Source of the DNA: Microthrixaceae bacterium
GTDB lineage: Bacteria > Actinomycetota > Acidimicrobiia > Acidimicrobiales > Microtrichaceae
Assembly: GCA_020439285.1 (NCBI GenBank)
Contig: JAGQSZ010000009.1
Span: 1 to 33,278 of the forward strand
Length of the DNA stretch: 33,278 nucleotides
Direction of reading: 5' to 3'
Part shown: one piece after another, positions 1-7,511 of the stretch
How the letters are laid out: each line of letters starts with the position of its first letter
How positions within the stretch are numbered: the stretch's first letter is position 1
Program-made: the position numbers and the translations under genes
Notes under the pieces: generated by a model
What the model was told of the DNA's origin: nothing
The model's input: only the letters and a program-made list of their open reading frames with translations
Databases searched by the model: none

Positions 1-642
1 CCAATCGGTCACATCCGCCAAGTGACGTTCAAGGTGGGTGGACCCGGCCGATGAGAGTTCGAGATTCGCGAAGCGCTCGGCCGCGTTGTCGATGTTCTGA
101 ATCCCGGCGAGCACATCGATCATCTGCGCCTGGAGCCGAGCCCGATCGTCACTCGTTGCGTCGAAGAGCCAGTTGTCGCCGAATGTGTAAGGAAGGACAT
201 CAGGTGGGACCTTCCCGGCGACTCTGGTCATGATGAAGAACGATCTGCCCAACACTCCGGGATCGGATTCGGACCACCACAGTTCTGGCACCGGCACGTC
301 CGACAACTCCGCGACCTTGGCGATGGTGTCGAACTGTTGGGCTAGGTCATAACGGGGGAATACGAGCAGTTCGCTCTCGTCGGGAGCGATGCGTGCGACG
401 AATCCTTGCTTGCGCACGTCGCCGGCTTCTTGCCATGTTGCGTCGAAGAGAACGGTGTCGCTCGACATGCCATTCGTTGCGTTTGCGTCGAAGTCGCTGA
501 CCGCCGGGTCTGCGCCCTCGGGGAGTCGGCTGGCGAGCCAAGCACCCAACCGGTCCGCTATCTGAGATCCGTCGCTGTTGTGTTGGATGTCGACGTACCG
601 TGCCGCAGCGACATCCCGGCTGGCAGACGATGAGTCCGTCAT
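1..642 (-). CDS. Aminoglycoside-phosphotransferase/kinase-like protein, C-terminus cut by window edge
   Basis: The minus frame is open from ATG at 642 to base 1, giving 214 residues without a stop. The start has a strong ribosome binding site (AGGGGGA, 5-6 bases upstream). Residues about 60-160 resemble the N-lobe of the phosphotransferase (APH/choline kinase-like) fold: an F-V-A-R-I-A-P strand, as in the nucleotide-binding K/R strand, then a helix containing FDTIAKVAEL, then VPVPELWW and FFIMTRVAGKVPPD, which match the usual 'P.P.....D...G..F.vm..v.G..p' pattern. The catalytic HGD..N loop would lie beyond the window. Such proteins phosphorylate small molecules; the substrate cannot be told. 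A TAGCCT box at 684-689 is a likely -10. The family call is from motif shape only. Confidence 0.72.
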   Translation of the reverse strand, partial: MTDSSSASRDVAAARYVDIQHNSDGSQIADRLGAWLASRLPEGADPAVSDFDANATNGMSSDTVLFDATWQEAGDVRKQGFVARIAPDESELLVFPRYDLAQQFDTIAKVAELSDVPVPELWWSESDPGVLGRSFFIMTRVAGKVPPDVLPYTFGDNWLFDATSDDRARLQAQMIDVLAGIQNIDNAAERFANLELSSAGSTHLERHLADVTDW

Positions 643-683
643 GTGATCCCCCTGAATTGGGCGGCCCCCGATGCCGCCACAGC

Positions 684-689
684 AGGCTA
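684..689 (-). promoter_or_regulatory. Candidate -10 box (TAGCCT) of the phosphotransferase gene
   Basis: Read on the minus strand, TAGCCT fits the actinobacterial TANNNT -10 consensus. It lies about 41 bases before the ATG at 642, leaving room for a short leader with the AGGGGGA ribosome binding site. No clear -35 was found. Confidence 0.35.
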
Positions 690-762
690 GCAACGCGACG
701 AAGGGCGGGAACCCACTACGGGCACCCACCCTTGATCACATGAACCAGAACTGTCCGTCGGT

Positions 763-1479
763 TCAGAACTTCCGGGGGAACTGAGAAATGAGTCCCGCGG
801 AGAGCATGTCGGCCATCTCTGCCATGTGTGCCTGCGCCTGGTCGTATTGGACGATGGCGTCGGCGTGGTCCCCTGTGAGAACCGCGGTCGCGTAGCCGAT
901 CGTCTGGGTGATGTGGCCCTTCATCATCTCTGGCATGTCCTCGCGTGCCCATGCAGGGTTGGCAGATTCGAGGAACTCACCGATACGACGGGCGTTGTCG
1001 TACCAGTCGTCGACAGCGGTCTGGAGCGCCGCGGTATCGCCAGCCTTTGCTGCGGTCAGCACCGGCACTGCCTCTTGGATGTGCTCGGTCAACAGATCGG
1101 TGAGTTGTGCTGCTGCGTCTGCGCCATAGAACGGTGCGATCGCGTTGCCGATATCGGCCTGGTTGGCCAACAGTCTGTTGAGCGTGGCATCGAGATTCTC
1201 CGAACCTGCGGCGAACGCAACGATCGTGTCGTAGGTCCACTGCATGTGCTGATCCCACAGGGTTCTCATGGTCGTGTACAGCGCGATCTTCTTGGCCTGT
1301 GAGGACTGCTTGGGGCCCGAGTGGTCCATTCCGGAGTGGTCGCCGTGGTTGCCACCGCCGACGAGGGGCCCTCCCGGTGCGCCGCTGTTGCACGCTGTCA
1401 GCATCCCGCCCGACAGAGCCAGAACTGAAACGGCCGACGCTGCAGCGATGCGGAACTTCTTCGATCGATTCTCAACCAT
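763..1479 (-). CDS. Secreted lipoprotein with His/Asp-rich linker and helical domain, function unknown
   Basis: A 238-residue protein starting at ATG 1479, chosen because AGGAGA precedes it by 6 bases and a signal peptide follows directly; the frame runs further upstream but through a repeat region. Residues 1-29 are a basic then hydrophobic signal, ending in a lipobox (LTAC, Cys30), so it should be lipid-anchored outside the membrane. A flexible stretch at about 31-55 carries NHGDHSGMDHSG, rich in His, Asp and Met and possibly metal binding. The rest looks all-helical, with a conserved-looking LWDQHMQWTYDTIVAFA start and a QFPRKF end. I recall similar Streptomyces and Firmicutes proteins under unreliable names, so no function is assigned. 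It is transcribed away from the ECF sigma gene across a hairpin-bearing gap. Confidence 0.8.
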   Translation of the reverse strand: MVENRSKKFRIAAASAVSVLALSGGMLTACNSGAPGGPLVGGGNHGDHSGMDHSGPKQSSQAKKIALYTTMRTLWDQHMQWTYDTIVAFAAGSENLDATLNRLLANQADIGNAIAPFYGADAAAQLTDLLTEHIQEAVPVLTAAKAGDTAALQTAVDDWYDNARRIGEFLESANPAWAREDMPEMMKGHITQTIGYATAVLTGDHADAIVQYDQAQAHMAEMADMLSAGLISQFPRKF

Positions 1480-1587
1480 GACGTATCTCCTTGTTTCAAC
1501 AACTACGTGAACGAGTCGGCCGGTCATTCGGGCGACTGTGAACAGATACGTGTCATGAATCGGGTCGGGTCTTACCGACCTCGTCGA

Positions 1588-1634
1588 ACTTTTGTGGAGT
1601 TTTGGTTGGTGGCCAACGCGAACTCCACAAAAGT
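1588..1634. repeat. Hairpin repeat unit 1 (14-bp perfect arms)
   Basis: ACTTTTGTGGAGTT at 1588-1601 is the exact reverse complement of AACTCCACAAAAGT at 1621-1634. The 19-base loop contains TTGG and CCAA, which can extend the pairing. There is no T-run after it and it lies between divergent genes, so it is not a simple terminator. It may be a REP-like mobile palindrome or a large operator. Confidence 0.85.
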
Positions 1635-1693
1635 CGCGCCGGGCCGACGGGCCGGAATACATGTCGACTGCCACGCCCCCGACTCCTCCCCGA

Positions 1694-1739
1694 ACTTTGT
1701 GGAGTTTTGGTTGGAGGGCAACGCGAACTCCACAAAAGT
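1694..1739. repeat. Hairpin repeat unit 2 (same orientation, one base shorter)
   Basis: The left arm ACTTTGTGGAGTT (1694-1706) is one T shorter than in unit 1; the right arm AACTCCACAAAAGT (1726-1739) is identical. The loop (TTGGTTGGAGGGCAACGCG) differs from unit 1 at few positions, and the flank GTCGC(A/G)CCGGG is shared. The two units are direct repeats 106 bases apart. Confidence 0.85.
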
Positions 1740-1914
1740 CGCACCGGGGTCGTGCCCGAGGCGGCGGCCGCGCCCGGGCCGCGCACAACCCGGCGAGGTA
1801 AGACCGGCGCCCCTGGGTGACACAAACCAGGTATGAGCGTCGCGACCCGAACGACAATCCTCGAGTCCGCAATCGATCCCCGTGCTATCGGCGGCTCGTG
1901 CATCTACAACATTC

Positions 1915-1940
1915 GGAACCCAAGGATTGATAGAAACGAG
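1915..1940 (+). promoter_or_regulatory. Possible ECF-type promoter (GGAAC-N17-CGAG)
   Basis: GGAAC at 1915-1919 and CGAG at 1937-1940 are 17 bases apart. GGAAC is the usual -35 of many ECF sigma factors, which often drive their own gene. If real, transcription would begin at about the GTG at 1944, supporting a short or leaderless sigma message. The -10 half is weak. Confidence 0.3.
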
Positions 1941-1943
1941 ACT

Positions 1944-2654
1944 GTGATTTCGTCGCTGGCATCAGAACCCGAGGAGGCCAACGGTCGTTCGCCACGAACA
2001 CTCGGGGATCGCCCAAACGATGGCGAATGGATTGCACGCCTGAAATCGACCGGGCCAGCACGTGATTCCGCTGTTGCTCATCTGCACGAGTTGTTGCTCA
2101 GAGCCACTCGCCATCAGGTGAGCCGGATGCCCGAGGCGATCCCGCTCGGAGCGGCTCTGCGCGATGAGATCATCCACTCCTCGGCTGACCACGCGACGCT
2201 GTCGGTGCTCGGCAAACTCAACGACTTCGAGGGGCGCAGCAAGTTCACCACTTGGGCCTACAAGTTCGGGATTCTGCGCGCCGGGGTCGAGGTTCGCCGC
2301 TCGGTGTGGCGAGATCGAGACGTGCGACTCGCCGACATCGCCGAGACCCGTGAGCACCACGCATCCTCACCAGAGGCCCAGGCCGAGGGCCGGGATCTGG
2401 CTTCGGCTGTGCAACAGGGGCTGAACGAAGCGCTCACCGATCACCAACGCAAGGTTGCGATCGCGTTGTTGATCCAGGAGATACCGATCGATGTGCTCGC
2501 CGATCACATGGGCACCACACGCAACGCTCTCTACAAGACTCTTCACGACGCGCGGAAGAAGCTGAGGGCCTACTTGATAGAACAGGGCTATCCGCAACCC
2601 GGCGTCCCCGGCACCGCAAGTACAACGACAACAACAACGAAGGAGGCGAACTGA
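1944..2654 (+). CDS. ECF-family RNA polymerase sigma factor
   Basis: The protein begins with the sigma region-2 pattern DGEWIARLKSTGPARDSAVAHLHELLL, followed by a core helix (FEGRSKFTTWAYKFGILRAG, where TTWAYK is typical of region 2.3/2.4). Its region 4 is a helix-turn-helix (LTDHQRKVAIALLIQEIPIDVLADHMGTTRNALYKTLHDARKKLR). It should direct RNA polymerase to a stress or envelope regulon under control of the next gene. I chose GTG 1944 because the GGAAC element lies just upstream; an in-frame ATG at 1833 would add 37 residues with no sigma similarity and no ribosome binding site. The C-terminal tail is a Thr run. Its TGA overlaps the ATG of the anti-sigma gene by one base, so the two are translationally coupled. 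Fold call is firm; the start is not. Confidence 0.88.
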   Translation: MISSLASEPEEANGRSPRTLGDRPNDGEWIARLKSTGPARDSAVAHLHELLLRATRHQVSRMPEAIPLGAALRDEIIHSSADHATLSVLGKLNDFEGRSKFTTWAYKFGILRAGVEVRRSVWRDRDVRLADIAETREHHASSPEAQAEGRDLASAVQQGLNEALTDHQRKVAIALLIQEIPIDVLADHMGTTRNALYKTLHDARKKLRAYLIEQGYPQPGVPGTASTTTTTTKEAN

Positions 2655-2947
2655 TGGCTGACGAGACCCAACTGACTCCAGAGGTGATTGAGCGCCTCAC
2701 GACCTTGAGCGACCCGTGGCTGTCATGTGACGAGTGCTTCGAACAACTCGACGTTCAAGTCGACGAAGTGGTCGGCGAGGCCGGGTCGTTGGATGAACCC
2801 TTCCGTGTCCACCTGCTCAGCTGCGGCGTCTGTCATGACGAGGCCCGCTCACTCGCCGAACTCATCGCTAGCGACTACGACTTGAGCGAAGCACAGGCGA
2901 TCGAACGACTCGACCACGCGATCTCCCACATCGCTCCCGGGGCCTAA
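2654..2947 (+). CDS. Zinc-type anti-sigma factor, soluble
   Basis: A 97-residue acidic protein coupled to the ECF sigma gene through a TGATG overlap. It carries HLLSCGVC, which fits the H-x3-C-x2-C zinc motif of ZAS anti-sigma factors, and an earlier CDECFEQLDVQVDEVV segment matching the N-terminal part of that domain. No transmembrane helix is present, so it would act in the cytoplasm, possibly with a redox-sensitive zinc site. Inferred role: it binds and silences the upstream sigma factor until a signal arrives. The gene pair alone makes this the best reading. Confidence 0.82.
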   Translation: MADETQLTPEVIERLTTLSDPWLSCDECFEQLDVQVDEVVGEAGSLDEPFRVHLLSCGVCHDEARSLAELIASDYDLSEAQAIERLDHAISHIAPGA

Positions 2948-2993
2948 CCAGTCGCCCGAGCCGCTTCGGCAGGCAACACGGCGAGCTGCGTTC

Positions 2994-2999
2994 TAGGTT
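2994..2999 (+). promoter_or_regulatory. -10 box (TAGGTT) of a leaderless message
   Basis: TAGGTT ends 6 bases before the GTG at 3006 and no Shine-Dalgarno sequence is present. This fits leaderless transcription, as seen at several other genes in this window. Confidence 0.55.
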
Positions 3000-3005
3000 C
3001 CTGTT

Positions 3006-4028
3006 GTGCATGTTTCGATGACGGTTCCGACCGAGGACCTGTCCGAAGTCCGTTCGATCTATCCACGACTCGAAGAACTCGGTTATGACCGTGCGTTCTC
3101 CTTCGAAGCGAAGCATGATCCGTTCATTCCCCTCGCCGTTGCGGGAGAACACACATCGCGGATCGAGCTCGGGACCGCGATTGCGATCGCTTTCGCTCGC
3201 ACACCGATGACTCTGGCGAACGTCGCTTGGGATCTGCAGACGGTGACCCGAGGGCGATTCACACTCGGCTTGGGGTCTCAGATCCGACCGCATGTCGAAC
3301 AGCGATTCTCGATGCCGTGGGCCCAGCCGGTTGAGCGAATGAATGAGCTGGTGCGAGGCGTCCGGGCCATCTGGGACGCTTGGCAGAACGGCACTCAGCT
3401 CGACTTCGAAGGCGATTTCTATACCCACACGAGAATGATTCCGGCGTTCAATCCGGGGCCCAACGAGTTCGGTCCCCCACGGATCCTTACCGCTGGGTTC
3501 GGACCGAAAATGACCGCTGTTGCTGGCGAGGTTGCTGACGGGTTTCTGGTTCATCCAGTGAACACTCGGCGCTCGCTTCTGGAGCAAACCCTGCCGGCCT
3601 TGCGCAGCGGTGCTGCCAGATCCGGCAGGTCGCTCGAGGACCTGGAGATCGTTTGCGTGACGATCATTGTCACGGGTCGCGACGAAGCGGAGTTCGACCG
3701 CAGTCGCGAGGCCGTGCGTGAACAGCTCGCCTTTTACGGAACGACTCCGGCCTACCAACCCGTGTTTGAACTGCACGGCTATGGGGACCTTCACCCCGAA
3801 CTCAAGGCACTCGCTCGACAGGGGCGCTGGTCCGAGATGAGCAATCTGATCGATGACCATCTGATAGAGACGGTGGCAGTGGTCGGGGAGATCCACGAGA
3901 TCGCAGGCAAGGTTCGCGCCCGGCTCGAAGGCATCTCCGACTCGGTGAGCCTGGTGAACAACCGAGCCCCTGACCCCGGACACCTCGCCGAAGTGGTCGC
4001 TGCACTCAAATCTGATCAACACCCCTGA
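3006..4028 (+). CDS. F420-type LLM-class oxidoreductase
   Basis: A 340-residue luciferase-like TIM barrel, the usual length for the F420-dependent LLM group. Visible marks are the N-terminal strand HVSMTVPTEDL, LEELGYDRAFSFEAKHDPFIPL, TSRIELGTAIAIAFARTPMTLANVAWDLQTVTRGRFTLGLGSQIRPHVEQRF (the 'RF.LGlG.q...' motif), and PRILTAGFGPKMTAVAGEVADGFLVHP. It most resembles the subgroup annotated as TIGR03617. Members transfer hydride between F420H2 (or flavin) and a small organic substrate; the substrate is unknown here. The GTG start is set by the TAGGTT box just upstream. It stands alone on the plus strand, 58 bases after the anti-sigma gene. Confidence 0.9.
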   Translation: MHVSMTVPTEDLSEVRSIYPRLEELGYDRAFSFEAKHDPFIPLAVAGEHTSRIELGTAIAIAFARTPMTLANVAWDLQTVTRGRFTLGLGSQIRPHVEQRFSMPWAQPVERMNELVRGVRAIWDAWQNGTQLDFEGDFYTHTRMIPAFNPGPNEFGPPRILTAGFGPKMTAVAGEVADGFLVHPVNTRRSLLEQTLPALRSGAARSGRSLEDLEIVCVTIIVTGRDEAEFDRSREAVREQLAFYGTTPAYQPVFELHGYGDLHPELKALARQGRWSEMSNLIDDHLIETVAVVGEIHEIAGKVRARLEGISDSVSLVNNRAPDPGHLAEVVAALKSDQHP

Positions 4029-4138
4029 CCCCTAGGGCGATTTGGGGGATCGGCCCCATAGTCACTGCCACCCGTGTGGGTGACGATTGGATCGGGCGCC
4101 AACCGGCGTCGCGGAATCCAAGAACAAAGGGCATCACA

Positions 4139-4699
4139 ATGATCCTGTTGATCATCGGGCCATCGGGTAGTGGCAAGTCCAGCGTGGTCAGCGCGCTGAG
4201 TGGATCGGGATTGCTCCAACCACATCCAACCTGGACAGACAGGGCACCCAGGCAGGGCGAGTTGGACGGGATAGAGCACCGGTTCACTACTGCCGAGCGG
4301 TTCAACGAGTTGACCGACTCCGGGTATTTCATCGGAACCACGGAGCGTTTCTCGCACCACTACGGACTCGCCCGTTGGCCAGACCGACGAACCGGCGTCC
4401 TGACCGTCGTGCTCCGGGCGGATCTGGTCGACCTGTTCGCCGCTGCAGCAGCGCCGGAACCCGTGCTCGTCTATCAGATCACTGCGAGCCGACAACAGGT
4501 CATCGAGCGGCTACACGAGCGCGATCTACCGGACGACGAGTTCCGCTCGCGGTTGGATGAGCACGACAGCGAACTCGCGCTTGGTACATCAATTGCAGAC
4601 AGAACCTTTGTGAACGACACGGACCTGGCCACCACCATCGCAACGGTCAAAGCCGCGGTCGAGGCCGACTTTCAGGTCGACGAAAAGCAGGTGGCGTGA
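4139..4699 (+). CDS. Guanylate-kinase/PhnN-like P-loop protein (paralogue 1)
   Basis: ATG 4139 follows AAAGGG by 8 bases, giving 186 residues. Residues 7-14 are a canonical Walker A loop (GPSGSGKS). TDRAPRQGELDGIEHRF matches the GMP-binding 'TTR.PR.GE.dG..Y.F' motif of guanylate kinases. GYFIGT then matches 'geFlE', and IADRTFVND matches the C-terminal 'D..i.N' motif. The GMP-contacting parts are only partly kept (YGLARWP in place of the YGT segment) and no arginine-rich lid is clear, so a substrate other than GMP is possible; the ribose bisphosphokinase PhnN has this fold. It is not likely to be the housekeeping Gmk. It is translationally coupled to the next small membrane gene. A related gene lies at 10004-10633. 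Confidence 0.8.
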   Translation: MILLIIGPSGSGKSSVVSALSGSGLLQPHPTWTDRAPRQGELDGIEHRFTTAERFNELTDSGYFIGTTERFSHHYGLARWPDRRTGVLTVVLRADLVDLFAAAAAPEPVLVYQITASRQQVIERLHERDLPDDEFRSRLDEHDSELALGTSIADRTFVNDTDLATTIATVKAAVEADFQVDEKQVA

Positions 4700-4926
4700 T
4701 GGAACCACAAGGTGTCCACCAAAGCAACAGCCAAGTCGCCCAACCCGACCCGGCCGATGAGCTTGAGCAGGCCACGAAGCGTCCGTGGTGGAGCAAGAGC
4801 CCGTTGATCACCGTTGCGATTGTGCTCATCGGTGTTGCGCTGGCCGCCGGTCTGCTGGTGCTCATCGTCTTCATCGTGTTGATGGCCTGGATCATGTCCA
4901 CCGGCGGACTGTTCCCCAACAAGTAG
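4699..4926 (+). CDS. Small single-pass membrane protein
   Basis: A 75-residue protein whose ATG (4699) overlaps the TGA of the upstream kinase-like gene; a GTG one codon earlier is also possible. The first 40 residues are polar and charged. A single hydrophobic helix follows (about 41-68, from LITVAIVLIGVAL to VLMAWIM), with a short tail ending in FPNK. The coupling suggests it may work with the kinase-like protein, perhaps as a membrane partner. No family was recognised. Confidence 0.7.
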   Translation: MEPQGVHQSNSQVAQPDPADELEQATKRPWWSKSPLITVAIVLIGVALAAGLLVLIVFIVLMAWIMSTGGLFPNK

Positions 4927-4939
4927 GTAGAGCGATCTC

Positions 4940-6055
4940 ATGAATTCACTCCTGAACGACAAACACATTCGAGTCGAACGCGGACCGGTCACGGTCCAAT
5001 CGATCAAGTCCAAGGCAGCCGCAGCGCTAGGGCTCATCCGCCCACCGTTTGCTCTGTTGGTGTTGATGTTCGCCCAACTCGGAGCAAGCCAGAGCGGCAA
5101 TCGACTCCGGCTCACCACCACAGTCACCCTCGTCACCGCGGTAGCGGGTTGGATTCTCGCCGTGGTGTCCATGAACGAACTCGGCGACGAGGACGTCGAC
5201 TCACACAACATCGACCGACAGAATGCTCGCCCGCTTGTCACCGGTGCACTTTCGCGGATCCAGATGTGGACCATCGTCGGCACATGCTCGGCGGCGGCCA
5301 CAGTCGCTGCGTCGTTGCTGGGTCGCGCGGCCTTGGTGACTGTGCTCGGCGGATTGGTACTCGGCGCCGCCTATTCGCTCCCACCGTTGCGACTCAGTCG
5401 ACGGGGTCCAGCTACATCGCTGCTGTTGCCTCTGGGATATGTGACCGTGCCGTTCATGATGGGTGCCTTCGCTGCATCGAGGAACGGAATTCCTGCACCC
5501 ACACCGGGTACGACAGCCGCAGGAACCTGGATGCTCATCACCGGGCTCTATGTCAGCTTCCTCGGACGACTCCTCCTCAAGGATTTCCGAGATCTGGAGG
5601 GAGACATGCTCTATGGCAAGCGAACCTTCCTGGTTCGCTATGGACGGATCACAACGATCAGCGTCAGTTCCGCACTATGGGTCATAGGCGGAATCCCGAT
5701 CGTCGCTGCTGCTCGGTCCGCCGAACTAGCGGTGTCCTACGGCTTGGGTGCGGCTGTCGCTCTGTGGTTGTTGAACCGTCTGGCGGGCAGCGCAGATGAC
5801 CACACCGACGACGTGCTCATCGCTGCAGTCGCGGCGGTTGGCAGATCGGTACTGCTCGCGACGATCGCCCTCTATGAGACTCGACTCGTGTCGGCTCCGG
5901 CATGGGCTGCCATCACCCTCGTCGGGGGATCCGTGGCCCTCGGGTTGATCGGCACTCAGCGCTACATCGGCGAACTCGACCTTGCAGCAGTCACGCCGCT
6001 CAGGGGAGATGCGCGTCGTGACCACGTGCGCTACTCACTGCAGGACAACTCGTAG
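4940..6055 (+). CDS. UbiA-family prenyltransferase
   Basis: A 371-residue multi-pass membrane protein with both aspartate-rich motifs of the UbiA superfamily: N79-E-L-G-D83-E-D-V-D87 (the NDxxDxxxD-type site) and K-D215-F-R-D218-L-E-G-D222, which bind Mg-diphosphate. About nine hydrophobic helices are visible. The family moves an isoprenoid chain onto an aromatic or sugar acceptor, for quinones, decaprenylphosphoryl sugars or chlorophyll-type lipids. The acceptor cannot be told here and no quinone-pathway genes are adjacent. The gene starts 13 bases after the small membrane protein, so it probably shares its transcript. Confidence 0.88.
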   Translation: MNSLLNDKHIRVERGPVTVQSIKSKAAAALGLIRPPFALLVLMFAQLGASQSGNRLRLTTTVTLVTAVAGWILAVVSMNELGDEDVDSHNIDRQNARPLVTGALSRIQMWTIVGTCSAAATVAASLLGRAALVTVLGGLVLGAAYSLPPLRLSRRGPATSLLLPLGYVTVPFMMGAFAASRNGIPAPTPGTTAAGTWMLITGLYVSFLGRLLLKDFRDLEGDMLYGKRTFLVRYGRITTISVSSALWVIGGIPIVAAARSAELAVSYGLGAAVALWLLNRLAGSADDHTDDVLIAAVAAVGRSVLLATIALYETRLVSAPAWAAITLVGGSVALGLIGTQRYIGELDLAAVTPLRGDARRDHVRYSLQDNS

Positions 6056-6160
6056 CGCGCAACAGCAAGATTCGCAGGCACTGACGGCGAGACCGCGCTG
6101 TAGTGTGCGATTGAAATGGGTGGCACTTCGATATGTCACCAGTTGACATCGGGGGCGTAC

Positions 6161-7414
6161 GTGTCAGAGGACCTTTTCGAGTTGTCGCGACAACTATTGA
6201 GTGGCGAAACGAGCATCGGGGACCATCACCCGCTTCGCATGGGCACCCAAGCTGCGATCCAGTTGGTGACCGAGTCGGTGATCTTCGTCGAATCGTTTGC
6301 GAACGCGATCGCGACACGCACCGGCGCCGGACTCGTCCTCGTCGACGGCGGCAGCCCGCTACACGCTCAGGCGATCTTCGGCGCCGTCAGATCCTGGACC
6401 GACGAGAGACTCGACACCGCCATCTACACCCATGGACACGTGGACCACATCTACGCGATCAGGAACTTCGAGGCCGAGGGCAACGGTCCCGCACGGGTCG
6501 TGGCACATCAGGCGGTACCCGACAGGTTCAAGCGCTATGAGCTGACCAATGGGTACAACGGGGTGATCAACCAACGTCAGTTCCAACTCGGCGGACCGTT
6601 GTTCCCCGCGGGTTACCGCTATCCCGATGAGACCTATAACGATTCGCTCGACGTGACCGTTGGTGGCACGGAATTCAGCCTCCATCACGATCGCGGCGAA
6701 ACCGACGATGGCACCTGGGTGTGGATGCCTCAGGCGAAGATTCTGTGCACCGGTGACCTGTTCATCTGGGCGAGTCCCAACTGCGGTAATCCCCAGAAGG
6801 CTCAGCGTTACTGCGACGAGTGGGCAGTTGCATTGCGAAAGATGGCGGCGTTGGGTGCCGAGTTCCTGTTGCCCGGTCACGGACTACCGATCGCTGGGGC
6901 TGACGTGATCAGGGGCGTATTGGAGGACACGGCGACCTATCTGGAGTCGTTGTTCACGCAGACGATCGAGATGATGAACTCGGGAGCTCGACTCGATGAG
7001 ATCATCCACACGGTTCAACCAGCAGCCGAGGTCAGCGACCGCCCCTGGTTGCAGCCTGTCTATGACGAGCCCGAGTTCATCGTCCGCAATATCTGGCGGC
7101 TCTACGGCGGTTGGTATGACGGCAATCCCGCCAATCTGAAACCGGCTGCGGATCGGGCATTGGCAACTGAGCTCGCCACCTTGGCGGGAGGTGCCGACAA
7201 GCTGTCCGAACGAGCGCTCGAACTGTCGAACGTCGGCGAACATCGCCTGGCTTCGCATCTGGTGGAGATGGCGTCCCTCGCCGCGCCCGACGTCGCCGAG
7301 GTTCGTAGTGCACGTGCGACCGTGTTCGCTGCTCGAGGTCAGACAGAGACCTCGACAATGGCCAAAGGCGTTTTCGCTTGGGCGGCCAACGAGTCAACAG
7401 ACCAGCCGGAGTAG
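6161..7414 (+). CDS. MBL-fold hydrolase with alkylsulfatase-type dimerisation region
   Basis: The metallo-beta-lactamase zinc motif THGHVDH is at about residues 90-96 from the chosen start. It is followed by HHDRGETDDGTWVW, then CTGDLFIWASPNCGNPQKAQRY and LLPGHGLPI, the remaining metal ligands. The C-terminal half contains NIWRLYGGWYDGNPANLKPA, the signature of the alkyl sulfatase (SDS hydrolase) dimerisation domain. Members hydrolyse sulfate or other esters with two zincs; the substrate is inferred only from the domain. GTG 6161 has GGGGGC 4 bases upstream; an ATG at 6116 (15 residues more) without a ribosome binding site is the alternative, 9 bases after TAGTGT. It has no signal peptide, so it is cytoplasmic. 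Confidence 0.85.
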   Translation: MSEDLFELSRQLLSGETSIGDHHPLRMGTQAAIQLVTESVIFVESFANAIATRTGAGLVLVDGGSPLHAQAIFGAVRSWTDERLDTAIYTHGHVDHIYAIRNFEAEGNGPARVVAHQAVPDRFKRYELTNGYNGVINQRQFQLGGPLFPAGYRYPDETYNDSLDVTVGGTEFSLHHDRGETDDGTWVWMPQAKILCTGDLFIWASPNCGNPQKAQRYCDEWAVALRKMAALGAEFLLPGHGLPIAGADVIRGVLEDTATYLESLFTQTIEMMNSGARLDEIIHTVQPAAEVSDRPWLQPVYDEPEFIVRNIWRLYGGWYDGNPANLKPAADRALATELATLAGGADKLSERALELSNVGEHRLASHLVEMASLAAPDVAEVRSARATVFAARGQTETSTMAKGVFAWAANESTDQPE

Positions 7415-7511
7415 TCGAACCGACCGAGTGACCCTTGGGAACGGCCCGCTGTCTGGTTGAATCGGTGTGGCGCGAACAGCGCTCACAGATCCCCTGCCCG
7501 GAGGCCGACCC

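Larger units (their letters stand above)
1480..1943. other. Divergent intergenic region with two tandem hairpins
   Basis: About 460 bases separate the lipoprotein gene (minus) from the chosen sigma-factor start (plus). Open frames cross it in several directions, but their translations are low-complexity and are forced by the repeats, so I read it as non-coding. It holds the two hairpin repeats at 1588-1634 and 1694-1739, a smaller inverted repeat (GGTCGG/CCGACC, 1563-1568 and 1575-1580) and a possible ECF-type promoter near 1915-1940. Confidence 0.6.

Noticed and set aside
977-1393. Arg-rich minus-strand frame inside the lipoprotein gene
   Set aside because: It is a shifted-frame shadow of the same coding strand with an arginine-rich composition typical of shadows in high-GC DNA.
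1507-1836. Short open frames in both directions across the hairpin repeats
   Set aside because: Their translations repeat because the DNA repeats, they lack ribosome binding sites, and several frames are open at once.
1480-1872. N-terminal extension of the lipoprotein gene (longest frame starts at 1872)
   Set aside because: It would run through the two hairpins and add over 130 residues before a clear signal peptide, and ATG 1479 has AGGAGA at the right distance.
2868-4022. 384-residue minus-strand frame opposite the F420-type oxidoreductase
   Set aside because: It is the antisense shadow of a well-supported gene; its translation has no recognisable domain.
4044-4084. GC-rich inverted repeats (GGGG/CCCC and CACCC-GTGT-GGGTG) between the F420-type gene and kinase-like paralogue 1 as a riboswitch or terminator
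   Set aside because: The stems are only 4-5 bp, with no T-run and no known aptamer pattern.
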